The position numbers were made by a program, and so were the translations under genes. A stretch of DNA of 46,241 bases from Phenylobacterium sp. (lineage in GTDB: Bacteria > Pseudomonadota > Alphaproteobacteria > Caulobacterales > Caulobacteraceae), in the NCBI RefSeq assembly GCF_028290885.1, contig NZ_JAQGIZ010000045.1, forward strand, positions 1 to 46,241, read 5' to 3'. Each line of letters starts with the position of its first letter. Position 1 is the first letter of the stretch. Shown in pieces: positions 8,075-15,248 of the stretch. The notes beneath the pieces are model-generated. The model saw nothing but the letters and a program-made list of their open reading frames with translations, was not told the DNA's origin and made no database searches.

Positions 8075-9436
8075 ATGACGCCTGACAATTTCGACGAGTT
8101 CATGCCGCAGCCGGCCAGACGGCGCGGCGCCTCGACGCGACACATCCTGTTCGCAGGGGTCGCGGGAGCCTGCGTGCTGGGGGTGGGCCTGGGCCTGTGG
8201 GCCCGGCCGGCCATGAACGAGCGGCGCATGGCCGCGGCGGCGCCGGTCGCGCCGGTGAAGCCGGCCGCGCCGACCCGCAGGCTCGAGATCGTGGTCGACG
8301 ACCGCCCGGCGCCAATCGGCGCCCCGATCGAGGTGCTGTCGAAGACGCTGGCCGCCCCGGCGCAGGCCGTCCGGCCCGAGCCGCCGTCGGAGCCCGAGCC
8401 GCAGGCGCCGATACGGCCGCCGCAGGGCCTGATGCGGGTGCAGGCGACGACCCCGCCGGCGCCGGACCTGGCGCCCGCTGCGGCCAAGCAAACTCCGAGG
8501 CCCAGGCTGCAGGCGCCGCCCGCGCCGGCCCTCGCCGCGCCCAAGCTGACGATCGCCAAGGCGAGGCCGCTCGCGCCACCCACCCGCTTCGCGAAGATGG
8601 AGCCCGCGCCCGCCAAGCCGTCGCGCAAGGCGGAGCTTGCCAGCGCGCAGGCCGCAAGGGCGCACAGCATCGAATTGGCGCGCGCCGAGGCGGCGGCGCA
8701 CAAGGCCCAGCTCGCCCGCGCCGAGACGGCCAAGGCGCACAAGGCCGAACTGGCCCGCGCCGAGGCCGCAAGGACGGCGGCCCACAAGGTCGAGCTCGCC
8801 AAGGCGGCCAAGGCCGCGCGGCAGGATCAGCTGCGGCTGGCCAAGGCCGAAGCCAAGGGCCGGGCCGAGGCGCGCGCCGAAGCCAAGACCGAGGCCCTGG
8901 CGCAGGCTCGGCAGGAGGCGCGCAGCCGGACCCAGCTGGCGGGCCTGATGCACGCGCTGGCCCGCGCCGCTCATCACAAGGCCACGCCGCAGGAGCCGCC
9001 GCCGGCGCAGCTGGCCAGGCTCGACCGCAAGTCCAAGGCCCGCCACGAGCTGAAGGTCGCGTGGGCCGCGGCCCGCAAGCCGCCGCGCCGCGCCGAGCCG
9101 TCGTACCGGGCGCGTGCGGTCCAGCAGGCGCCGCAGCCGGCCTCGGGGCTGATGAAGGTCTCGACTACGCCGCGCTGCGCCAACCACGATGCCGGCGCAG
9201 CCCTGGTCTGCGCCGACCCGAGCCTCGGGGCCGCCGACCGCCAGCTCGCCCGCGCTTACCAGGGCGCCCGGGCCGCCGGCGTGCCCGACGCCCAGCTACA
9301 GCGACAGCAGCAGCGCTGGCTCGCCGCACGCTCGGCGGCGGCCCGCGAGGCCCCCTGGGCGGTGCATGACGTCTACCTGGCCCGCATCGCCGAGCTGAAC
9401 GGTCAGGCGCACGACGCGCACGGCGACGGCTACTGA
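8075..9436 (+). CDS. membrane-anchored, TolA-like Lys/Ala-rich protein with C-terminal LprI-like (DUF1311) domain
   Basis: A 453-residue protein in four parts: a short cytoplasmic head rich in Arg, one membrane helix (about 23-43, HILFAGVAGACVLGVGLGLW), a Pro/Ala-rich linker (about 50-180), and a long Lys/Ala/Glu-rich helical segment with repeated KAELARAEAA-like units (about 185-290). The C-terminal domain (about 367-445) has two cysteines about 11 residues apart and the pattern VCADPSLGAADRQLARAYQ, which resembles the LprI/DUF1311 family. Family members are periplasmic; E. coli-type LprI has been linked to lysozyme inhibition. The shape suggests a TolA-like arm reaching across the periplasm. 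ATG 8075 is chosen because the upstream part of the open frame overlaps the divergent acetyltransferase gene. Its neighbour at 9516 is a shorter paralogue. The function is not known. Confidence 0.78.
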   Translation: MTPDNFDEFMPQPARRRGASTRHILFAGVAGACVLGVGLGLWARPAMNERRMAAAAPVAPVKPAAPTRRLEIVVDDRPAPIGAPIEVLSKTLAAPAQAVRPEPPSEPEPQAPIRPPQGLMRVQATTPPAPDLAPAAAKQTPRPRLQAPPAPALAAPKLTIAKARPLAPPTRFAKMEPAPAKPSRKAELASAQAARAHSIELARAEAAAHKAQLARAETAKAHKAELARAEAARTAAHKVELAKAAKAARQDQLRLAKAEAKGRAEARAEAKTEALAQARQEARSRTQLAGLMHALARAAHHKATPQEPPPAQLARLDRKSKARHELKVAWAAARKPPRRAEPSYRARAVQQAPQPASGLMKVSTTPRCANHDAGAALVCADPSLGAADRQLARAYQGARAAGVPDAQLQRQQQRWLAARSAAAREAPWAVHDVYLARIAELNGQAHDAHGDGY

Positions 9437-9515
9437 AAGCCGGCTTCGCCGTTGCAACTGCGGAGTCGCCGAGCGGGTTAGGGCCCGCAGGGGACGCTGC
9501 AGGAGGTTTTTCACC

Positions 9516-10220
9516 ATGACCACGGAGCCGGCTGGGCAGCCTTTGGGCGGCGGCAGCTATCGCGGCTTCTCCGGGGCTGCGCCACCCCTGCCGCGGCCCG
9601 CACAACGGGCGCCGGCTCGGCCGATCCCGAGGGCCCTGACGGCCGCCGGCGGCGTGGCGGTCGCGGTGGCGTTGGGCCTGGGCCTGGGTTTACTGGCCAA
9701 GCCCGACCTCATCCATCTGGGCCCCACCGCCCCCATGCGGGCGGTCACCGGCTCGGCGGAAGACGCCACGCCGCCGAAGGTGGACATCGAGGTCAACCGG
9801 CCGCCGCCTCTGCCCGCCGTGAAGTCCGCAGGACGCCTCGACGTCCTGCCGCCGGACCTGGCCCGCAGTGCGGCCAGGCCGATCCCGACCTCGGCGCCTG
9901 AGTTGGCCCAGGTCGAGACGCCGGCGCCGGTTCCCGCGCCGCGGGCGCTGGCCACCGATCCCGCCTGCGATGACGCGCGGAGCCGCGCGGCGCAGATGGT
10001 GTGCGCCGATCCCGACCTTTCGGCCGCCGACCGCGAGTTGAACCGAGCGTACCGCCGAGCCCTGCGCTCCGGCGGTTCGCCCGATCAGGTGCGCGAGGAG
10101 CAGCGCGACTGGCTGACCATCCGCGAGGACGCCGCGCGCCGCTCACCGCGCGCGGTCGCCAATGTCTACGAACAGCGGATCGACGAACTGAACCGGATCG
10201 CCGAGGACGATCCCAACTAG
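9516..10220 (+). CDS. membrane-anchored protein with C-terminal LprI-like (DUF1311) domain, shorter paralogue
   Basis: A 234-residue protein with the same order of parts as its upstream neighbour: a short head, one membrane helix (about 44-62, AAGGVAVAVALGLGLGLLAK), a Pro-rich periplasmic linker, and an LprI-like domain (about 149-228) with CDDARSRAAQMVCADPDLS and AADRELNRAYRRAL. The long Lys/Ala helix of the first protein is missing here. A strong Shine-Dalgarno AGGAGG ends 10 bases before the ATG, supporting the start. The 79-base spacing from the upstream gene suggests joint transcription. The TAG stop codon sits inside the first base pairs of a 25-bp palindrome. Role unknown; the family and location suggest envelope or lysozyme-related stress. 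Confidence 0.8.
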   Translation: MTTEPAGQPLGGGSYRGFSGAAPPLPRPAQRAPARPIPRALTAAGGVAVAVALGLGLGLLAKPDLIHLGPTAPMRAVTGSAEDATPPKVDIEVNRPPPLPAVKSAGRLDVLPPDLARSAARPIPTSAPELAQVETPAPVPAPRALATDPACDDARSRAAQMVCADPDLSAADRELNRAYRRALRSGGSPDQVREEQRDWLTIREDAARRSPRAVANVYEQRIDELNRIAEDDPN

Positions 10221-10289
10221 TGTGCTGGATTTGAAGTTCGCCTCACGCGCCACGCGCCTAGCGAACTTCAAATCCAAAAAGCACACTAG
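10217..10289. repeat. 25-bp palindrome with CTAG ends (copy 1)
   Basis: Left arm CTAGTGTGCT followed by GGATTTGAAGTTCGC (10217-10241); right arm GCGAACTTCAAATCC (10261-10275), four unpaired A, then AGCACACTAG (10280-10289). Both blocks pair perfectly. The stop codon of the LprI-like gene (10218-10220) lies in the left arm. It could act as a terminator or be a mobile palindromic repeat. Confidence 0.8.
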
Positions 10290-10303
10290 AAACATATACT
10301 TGC

Positions 10304-10367
10304 TAGTATCCTCATCGATTCCGAAGTCAGCCGCAAGCACTTGCGAACTTCGGAATCGGGACACTAG
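10304..10367. repeat. palindrome with CTAG ends (copy 2)
   Basis: CTAGT then CGATTCCGAAGT (10316-10327) pairs with ACTTCGGAATCG (10347-10358) followed by GGACACTAG ending at 10367. The core arms are 12 bp and perfect; the outer CTAG parts pair less well. The stop codon of the minus-strand transporter (10366-10364) lies in its right end. With copy 1 it fills the whole space between the convergent genes. Confidence 0.72.
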
Positions 10368-11839
10368 AGGGTCGCGGCGGGCTCGCCCTCGGCGACGAGT
10401 TCGGCCGCGGCCGCAAGCTTGCGCAGCGAATCCTCGTGGCCTTGGCGCGTGATCCGGTACCCGGTCAGACAGAGCAGCGCCAAGCCGTAGAGGAGGACGG
10501 TCGTCGGCGCATAGACCAAGCCCAGGTTGCGGACAATCTGCGGGTCCACATAACCCGGGCGGGCGTGCTGCGGGAAATGAATCGCCGCCAGCAGCATACC
10601 GGAGGCGAAGATGCCGATGCCGGTGACGGCCTTGGCGACGAAGGCGGCGGCGGCGAAGAATAGCCCCTCCGAACGCCGGCCTGTCTTCAGTTCGGAATCC
10701 TCCACCACGTCAGCGATCATAGAGGTCATCAGGATCGCGCCGGACGTCCCCAGGCAGACCGTGACCACGCCCAGCACGAGCAGCAGCGGAAAGATGACCG
10801 GCGAGCCGTTGGGCGGCAACAGCCCCGCGAGCCGCAGGGCGATTGGGGCGATGGCCGCCATCGCCGCGATCGGGATCAGGATGAGGGCGCCGGCCTTCTT
10901 GCCGAGCGACTTGGAGATCAGCGGCGCGATCACGAAGGCGAGCGCCGCCCCGCTCAGGCTCGAGAAGGTGAACAGCGCGATCTGGGCGGACGACAGTTCC
11001 CAGAAGTAGGTCTGGAAATAGAGGCCGATCGAGAACCCGAGGCCGACCGCCATGGCGAAGAACAGGCTGCCGCCCAGGAGGGCCAGGAACGAGGCGTTCG
11101 CCAGGGTGCCGAACATCTCCGCCACCAGGACCTTGAGGGAGACGTCCCGGCGCGGAGGGTGGCGCAGGTAGGGGATTTGGCTGTGGGTGCCCAGCGCCGA
11201 GGTCAGGATCGCGAACAGCATGACGCCGGCGGCCGCCAGGCCGTAGTGGGAATAGCCGGCCGGGTTGAGCTGGCCCACCGCATGGCCGGCCTCGGGCCGC
11301 AGGAAGACCTTGAGCGCCATGAAATACATGAACAGGCCGCCGATCCAGGAGAACAGGAAGCGGTAGCTCAGCAACTTAGTGCGCTCGTCGTATTCCGCCG
11401 TGAGCTCCGCCGACAGCGCCGTCGAGGGGATTTCGTAGGCGGTGATGAAGCTGCGGATCAGGATCGCGGTGGCGATCAGGTAGATGAACAGCGCCCCGTG
11501 GCTCCACCCGTGCGGCGGGTTCCAGAGCAGGAGGTAGGAGACCGCCACCGGCCCGGCGGCGGCGTACATGAAGGGGTGGCGCCGCCCCCACCGGGACCGC
11601 CAGTTGTCGGAGATCTGGCCGGTGATCGGATCGAGGAAGGCGTCGACGACCAGGGCGACCATGATGGCCAGGCCGACCATCGCCGACGGCAGGCCCACGA
11701 CCTGATTGTAGAAAATCAGCAGGAAGGTCGAAAAACCGTTGTCCTTGACGCCGAACGCCACCGAACCGAAGCCGTAGAACAGCTTGGTGGGCAGGCTCAG
11801 CCGGCGAGCCGCCGGATGGATTACGGATTCAGCGGACAC
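10364..11839 (-). CDS. GPH-family sugar:cation symporter (MFS)
   Basis: A 491-residue inner-membrane transporter of the glycoside-pentoside-hexuronide family (melibiose/xyloside type), with 12 likely helices. The diagnostic loop is DAFLDPITGQISDNWRSRWG followed by RRHPFM, equal to the family D-x3-P ... SRWGRRRPF signature. The start is placed at GTG 11839 because AGGAGGA lies 8 bases upstream. An in-frame GTG at 11920 has no ribosome binding site and is too close to the likely -35 at 11952-11947 to be transcribed. It lies downstream of, and on the same strand as, two TonB-dependent receptors, so it probably moves across the inner membrane a sugar or glycoside brought in by them. The substrate cannot be told. 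Its stop codon is part of a CTAG palindrome. Confidence 0.87.
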   Translation of the reverse strand: MSAESVIHPAARRLSLPTKLFYGFGSVAFGVKDNGFSTFLLIFYNQVVGLPSAMVGLAIMVALVVDAFLDPITGQISDNWRSRWGRRHPFMYAAAGPVAVSYLLLWNPPHGWSHGALFIYLIATAILIRSFITAYEIPSTALSAELTAEYDERTKLLSYRFLFSWIGGLFMYFMALKVFLRPEAGHAVGQLNPAGYSHYGLAAAGVMLFAILTSALGTHSQIPYLRHPPRRDVSLKVLVAEMFGTLANASFLALLGGSLFFAMAVGLGFSIGLYFQTYFWELSSAQIALFTFSSLSGAALAFVIAPLISKSLGKKAGALILIPIAAMAAIAPIALRLAGLLPPNGSPVIFPLLLVLGVVTVCLGTSGAILMTSMIADVVEDSELKTGRRSEGLFFAAAAFVAKAVTGIGIFASGMLLAAIHFPQHARPGYVDPQIVRNLGLVYAPTTVLLYGLALLCLTGYRITRQGHEDSLRKLAAAAELVAEGEPAATL

Positions 11840-11929
11840 GCCAGGGTCCTCCTGCCGCCCTAGCGGCGCTCGTCGGACTTTCGGACCGTCTGCGGTCCGC
11901 GCCCGCTCTTTGTCTGTCACGCGACGGTG

Positions 11930-11952
11930 CGGGAGGCCTCAGGAGGCGTCAA
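11930..11952 (-). promoter_or_regulatory. promoter/operator candidate of the GPH symporter
   Basis: On the minus strand TTGACG (11952-11947) is followed by GAGGCCTCCC, containing the 8-base palindrome GAGGCCTC. TTGACG matches the Caulobacter housekeeping -35. A very similar block stands upstream of the first TonB receptor (15108-15130). No good -10 is seen. Confidence 0.4.
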
Positions 11953-12007
11953 CGCATTTGATCTTACTTCGCGGAAAGATTCGAAAAGCCGGAATGCTCC
12001 TCTCCCG

Positions 12008-12039
12008 AAAACAAAGGGCGCGCCCTCGCGGACGCGCCC
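12008..12039 (-). terminator. rho-independent terminator after TonB-dependent receptor 1
   Basis: Read on the minus strand, a GC-rich stem of about 7-8 bp (GGGCGCG ... CGCGCCC) is followed by TTTGTTTT, 24 bases after the receptor stop codon. Confidence 0.8.
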
Positions 12040-12062
12040 TTCGAACCGGATTTCCGGATCGC

Positions 12063-14870
12063 TTAGAAGCGGTACTGGACCTCGATCCCGTAGGTCCTGG
12101 GCGGGGTCAGGTTGTAGGTGGTGCTGATCCCGTTGAAGGCCGAGTTCGACTGCACCGTGTTGAACGTCCCCGGGATCGTGGCGGGCGTGCCCTGGGGCAG
12201 GCCGGCCGCCGCAATCGTGGCGGCCGAATAGACGCCGGCAAAGCGCGTACTCGTCGATCCGCCGTCATAGCCCAAGGTGTTGAAGGCGTTCTTCACGTAC
12301 GCGATCACGCTGTAGCGGTTGTCCTTGCCCTTCCAGGTGATGCGCGCGTCCCATTGGTCCCACGACGGGGCTTCGTTGTAGGACCGTTCGAAGATCGTGC
12401 CGTACTGCTTGTCCCGCCAGATGTAGGAGATTTCCGGGACCAGGGAGCCGCGCTCGGTCTCGAAGGCGTAAGTGACGGCGACGGCCACTTTGTTCTTCGG
12501 GTTCTGCGGCAGGCTGTTGCCGCTCAGGCTCTGAGTACGCTGATTGAGGCCGGTGTTCACGTCACAGACCCCCACCGCCGCGCCGCAAGCGGTCAAGGCG
12601 GTCAGCGGCTTGGCGCCGGCCGCGAGGGCTTCCGGGTCCGAAGGATCGACGATCCCGGAGAGGCTGACCACGTGGGCGTCGTCATAGGAGTAGTTGAACA
12701 GCACGTTCAGGTGCTCGACCGGCGCCCAGTTCGCCTCCAGCTCGACGCCCTGGCTGACCGACTTCGGGATGTTGAGGTACTGGCTTTGGCTCGTGGCCAG
12801 CTGGCCGCTAGTAGACACCACGGTCAGCGGCGCCTGGAAGTCGCGCAGGTCTTCGTAGAAGATCGCCACGTTGACCTGCAGCGTTCGGTTGAAGAAGTCC
12901 TTCTTCATGCCGACTTCGTAGTCGTTGATGTGCTCGGGGTTGGTGAGTGGGAACTGGCCCAGCTGCGAGGTCACGCCGGCGTTGAAGCCGCCCATCATGT
13001 AGCCGCGGCTGTAGCGGCCATAGAACATCGTCCCCGGATTCGGATCCCACTGCAGGCCCGCCGTGCCGGTGGTGGCCGACCAGCTGGCGGCATAGTTGCG
13101 GGTCGCAAAGCCGTCGGGGGTGAAGGTGATTCCGCCCGGCTTGCCGTTGTTGACGACCCCGGCCGGAACACCGGCCTGATAGACGACACGCGCAGTGACA
13201 TCGACCGGCGGCGTCAGGCTGCCGAGCAGTTCCGGCGTGGTGCCGCAGGCCGTGGTCGCAAAGCAGAGCAACCGGACCGATTCCGAACCGGTCAGCTTGT
13301 CGTGGCTGTAGCGCAGGCCCACCGTCAGCTTCAGGGTGTCGGTGAACTTCCAGTCGACCTGGCCGAAGCCGGCGTAGGATTCCTCCTCGAACTGCGGACG
13401 GTCGTCATAGATGCGGCGCTGGAAGTCGCGGCTGACGATGCCGCTCACGGCCACATTCGCGGGCGTCACCGCGCCGTCGAGGGCGGTGTTGTTCGGCTCG
13501 GTAGTGAATACCGGCTGCTTGTAGCCCTCACGATAGTAGTAGAGGCCGCCCAGCCACTGGAGCGCGCTGGTTCCGTTCGAGGCGATGTTAATTTCGTGGC
13601 TGAAGTTGTGGTAGTCCTCGGCGTAGGTCGAGATCTGCTTCGCCTGGAAGGTGAGCGGCGTGCAGACGCCGCCGGCGACAGCCGCCGGCGAGCAGGTGGC
13701 GGCGGGCGCACCTGAGGCGGCCGTGCGCAGCGGCACCTGGAACGACGCGATCGAGCCGGCGGTCCCGTTAGTCGAGTTATCCGAGACCAGGGTGTAGTGG
13801 TAGTTCCCGCCGCCGCCGATGTATTTCAGGTCGAAGCCGTCGAAGTGGTAGGTGTAGTTCGCCGACAGGCCGTAGGTCTCGTCCAGCGAGACCGTCTGGG
13901 CGACGTTGGTGGCGAAGTTGCGGTGATCGCCGGTCTGCGCCGGGTTGGTGCAGCCGGACGGGCTGGTGTTGACCACATTGGCGACCACGCCTCCGGGCGC
14001 GCAGCCGAAGCCGCCGTTGAGGTTCTGGGCGGCGAACTCCGAGTAATTGATCGGCCCGGCGACGTAGCCGTTCCGGGCGCCGGGGCCGCCGGAACCGTTG
14101 TTCCAGCCCTGAACGTAGACCTTCACCCAGCCATCGGCGTGATCGCCGAACTTCGCCTGTAGTTGGCCTTCCAAGTAGTATTGGTCGATGACGTTGCCCT
14201 CGGACGGCATGCCCGGGACGATGTTCTTGAAGTAGCCGTCGCGCTGCTTTTCCCAGCTGCCGCCCAGCCGGTACTGCAGGTCGGGGGCCAGCGGGCCGGA
14301 GACCGCGGCTTCGAAGAGGGTGCGGCCGTAGTTGGCGACGGTGGCGCGCACCTCCGCGTACGGATCTTCCGTCGGGCGCTTCGAGATGACGTTGATGGCC
14401 CCGCCGATGGAGTTGCGGCCGTAGAGGGTGCCTTGCGGTCCGCGCAGCACTTCCACCCGGTCGGTGAAGATCGGCGCCTTGCCCGCGGTGGTCGTCGAGG
14501 TGGTGTAGATGCCGTCGTCGTAGACCGCGACCGGCACGGCGACCGCGTGGGCGTTGGTCAGGCGGCCGATGCCGCGCAGCGAGGGGCGGTCGTTGGCGCT
14601 GGTGTAGTTCAGGCCAGGCGTGAAGTTGGTCAGGTCCTGGATGGACTTGATGCCCAGCAGGTCGCGCTTTTCTGACGTGAACGCCGAAATGGCCACAGGC
14701 ACGTCCTGCAGGCTCTGGCTGCGCCTTTCAGCGGTGACTACCAGTTCTTCGATGGTTCCGGCCGCCGCAGCGGTGGTTCCGGTGCTCGATTGGGCATGGG
14801 CGGCGGTCGTGCCGAGCAGCGCGGCGGCCAGCAGGGCGCTGGACGCCAAAAGGCGATTCTTATGTTGCAA
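12063..14870 (-). CDS. TonB-dependent outer-membrane receptor 1 (TTG start)
   Basis: A 935-residue outer-membrane beta-barrel receptor for energy-dependent uptake of large substrates. A signal peptide covers residues 1-26 (cleavage after AHA). A TonB box-like EELVVTAERR follows at about 42-51, and the plug domain holds VEVLRGPQGTLYGRNSIGG. The barrel ends in YGIEVQYRF with the terminal Phe typical of outer-membrane proteins. The start is TTG at 14870: GGGGAGG lies 6 bases upstream and the signal peptide begins directly after it. A terminator follows the gene. It is a close paralogue of the next receptor upstream (15249-18047), and the GPH symporter lies downstream. Caulobacterales often use such receptors for plant oligosaccharides, but the ligand here is not known; siderophore or vitamin uptake cannot be excluded. 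Confidence 0.93.
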   Translation of the reverse strand: MQHKNRLLASSALLAAALLGTTAAHAQSSTGTTAAAAGTIEELVVTAERRSQSLQDVPVAISAFTSEKRDLLGIKSIQDLTNFTPGLNYTSANDRPSLRGIGRLTNAHAVAVPVAVYDDGIYTTSTTTAGKAPIFTDRVEVLRGPQGTLYGRNSIGGAINVISKRPTEDPYAEVRATVANYGRTLFEAAVSGPLAPDLQYRLGGSWEKQRDGYFKNIVPGMPSEGNVIDQYYLEGQLQAKFGDHADGWVKVYVQGWNNGSGGPGARNGYVAGPINYSEFAAQNLNGGFGCAPGGVVANVVNTSPSGCTNPAQTGDHRNFATNVAQTVSLDETYGLSANYTYHFDGFDLKYIGGGGNYHYTLVSDNSTNGTAGSIASFQVPLRTAASGAPAATCSPAAVAGGVCTPLTFQAKQISTYAEDYHNFSHEINIASNGTSALQWLGGLYYYREGYKQPVFTTEPNNTALDGAVTPANVAVSGIVSRDFQRRIYDDRPQFEEESYAGFGQVDWKFTDTLKLTVGLRYSHDKLTGSESVRLLCFATTACGTTPELLGSLTPPVDVTARVVYQAGVPAGVVNNGKPGGITFTPDGFATRNYAASWSATTGTAGLQWDPNPGTMFYGRYSRGYMMGGFNAGVTSQLGQFPLTNPEHINDYEVGMKKDFFNRTLQVNVAIFYEDLRDFQAPLTVVSTSGQLATSQSQYLNIPKSVSQGVELEANWAPVEHLNVLFNYSYDDAHVVSLSGIVDPSDPEALAAGAKPLTALTACGAAVGVCDVNTGLNQRTQSLSGNSLPQNPKNKVAVAVTYAFETERGSLVPEISYIWRDKQYGTIFERSYNEAPSWDQWDARITWKGKDNRYSVIAYVKNAFNTLGYDGGSTSTRFAGVYSAATIAAAGLPQGTPATIPGTFNTVQSNSAFNGISTTYNLTPPRTYGIEVQYRF

Positions 14871-14902
14871 GTTTACCTCCCCAGAAGGCCGTTCCGGCCC
14901 TT
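14868..14902 (-). promoter_or_regulatory. leader hairpin, Shine-Dalgarno and TTG start of receptor 1
   Basis: On the minus strand a hairpin AAGGGCCGGAACGGCCTT (14902-14885) is followed by CTGGGGAGG and a TTG start codon. The same arrangement precedes receptor 2, which makes both TTG starts more credible and hints at shared translational control. Confidence 0.6.
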
Positions 14903-15194
14903 GATTTGAAAAAATAATGGTCCTGTTGCTTAAATTTGCCGCGGGCTCATGCCGCAGGCTCTCGGCCCCGCGAGCTCACGCTCGCGCGTCCGCCAACAAA
15001 CTGTCGGATGCCCCAATATGTCCTCCCCGCCGCCCCCAGGCGGCCTCCGTCGCGCGTTTGAGGGCCGAGAGGCCGCCATCGCCCGTTCATTTTGCGCGCG
15101 GAACCTGAGGGAGGCCTAAGGCAGCGTCAATGTTTTTCGATCTTCCGGGACGGAGTGTTCAACGAACAGGGATGTTCGATAGGAAATTGCGCTG
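14903..15194. other. long leader/upstream region of receptor 1
   Basis: The full gap between the two receptors (14871-15248) is 378 bases. This part holds no gene that can be supported. It contains several GC-rich inverted stretches and, at 15108-15130, a TTGACG block like that of the GPH symporter. If that is the promoter, receptor 1 has a leader of about 200 bases. Confidence 0.5.
15108..15130 (-). promoter_or_regulatory. promoter/operator candidate of TonB-dependent receptor 1
   Basis: On the minus strand TTGACG (15130-15125) is followed by CTGCCTTAGGCCTCCC. It shares TTGACGC, then CC, then AGGCCTCCC at the same spacing with the block upstream of the GPH symporter. Confidence 0.4.
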
Positions 15195-15226
15195 AAAAAA
15201 CAAAGGGCGCGCCTTGCGGCGCGCCC
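15195..15226 (-). terminator. rho-independent terminator after TonB-dependent receptor 2
   Basis: On the minus strand a perfect 9-bp stem GGGCGCGCC / GGCGCGCCC with the tetraloop GCAA is followed by TTTGTTTTTT, 22 bases past the stop codon. Confidence 0.88.
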
Positions 15227-15248
15227 TCCGAACCGAAATCGGTTTCTC

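Noticed and set aside
8197-9369. Alternative 390-codon frame over the Lys/Ala-rich gene
   Set aside because: Gly/Arg-rich off-frame translation; only the chosen frame has the membrane helix and the LprI-like domain.
11784-13715. Long plus-strand frames opposite the TonB receptors and symporter
   Set aside because: Mirror frames without recognisable domains or signal peptides; the minus-strand genes have full family features, terminators and ribosome binding sites.
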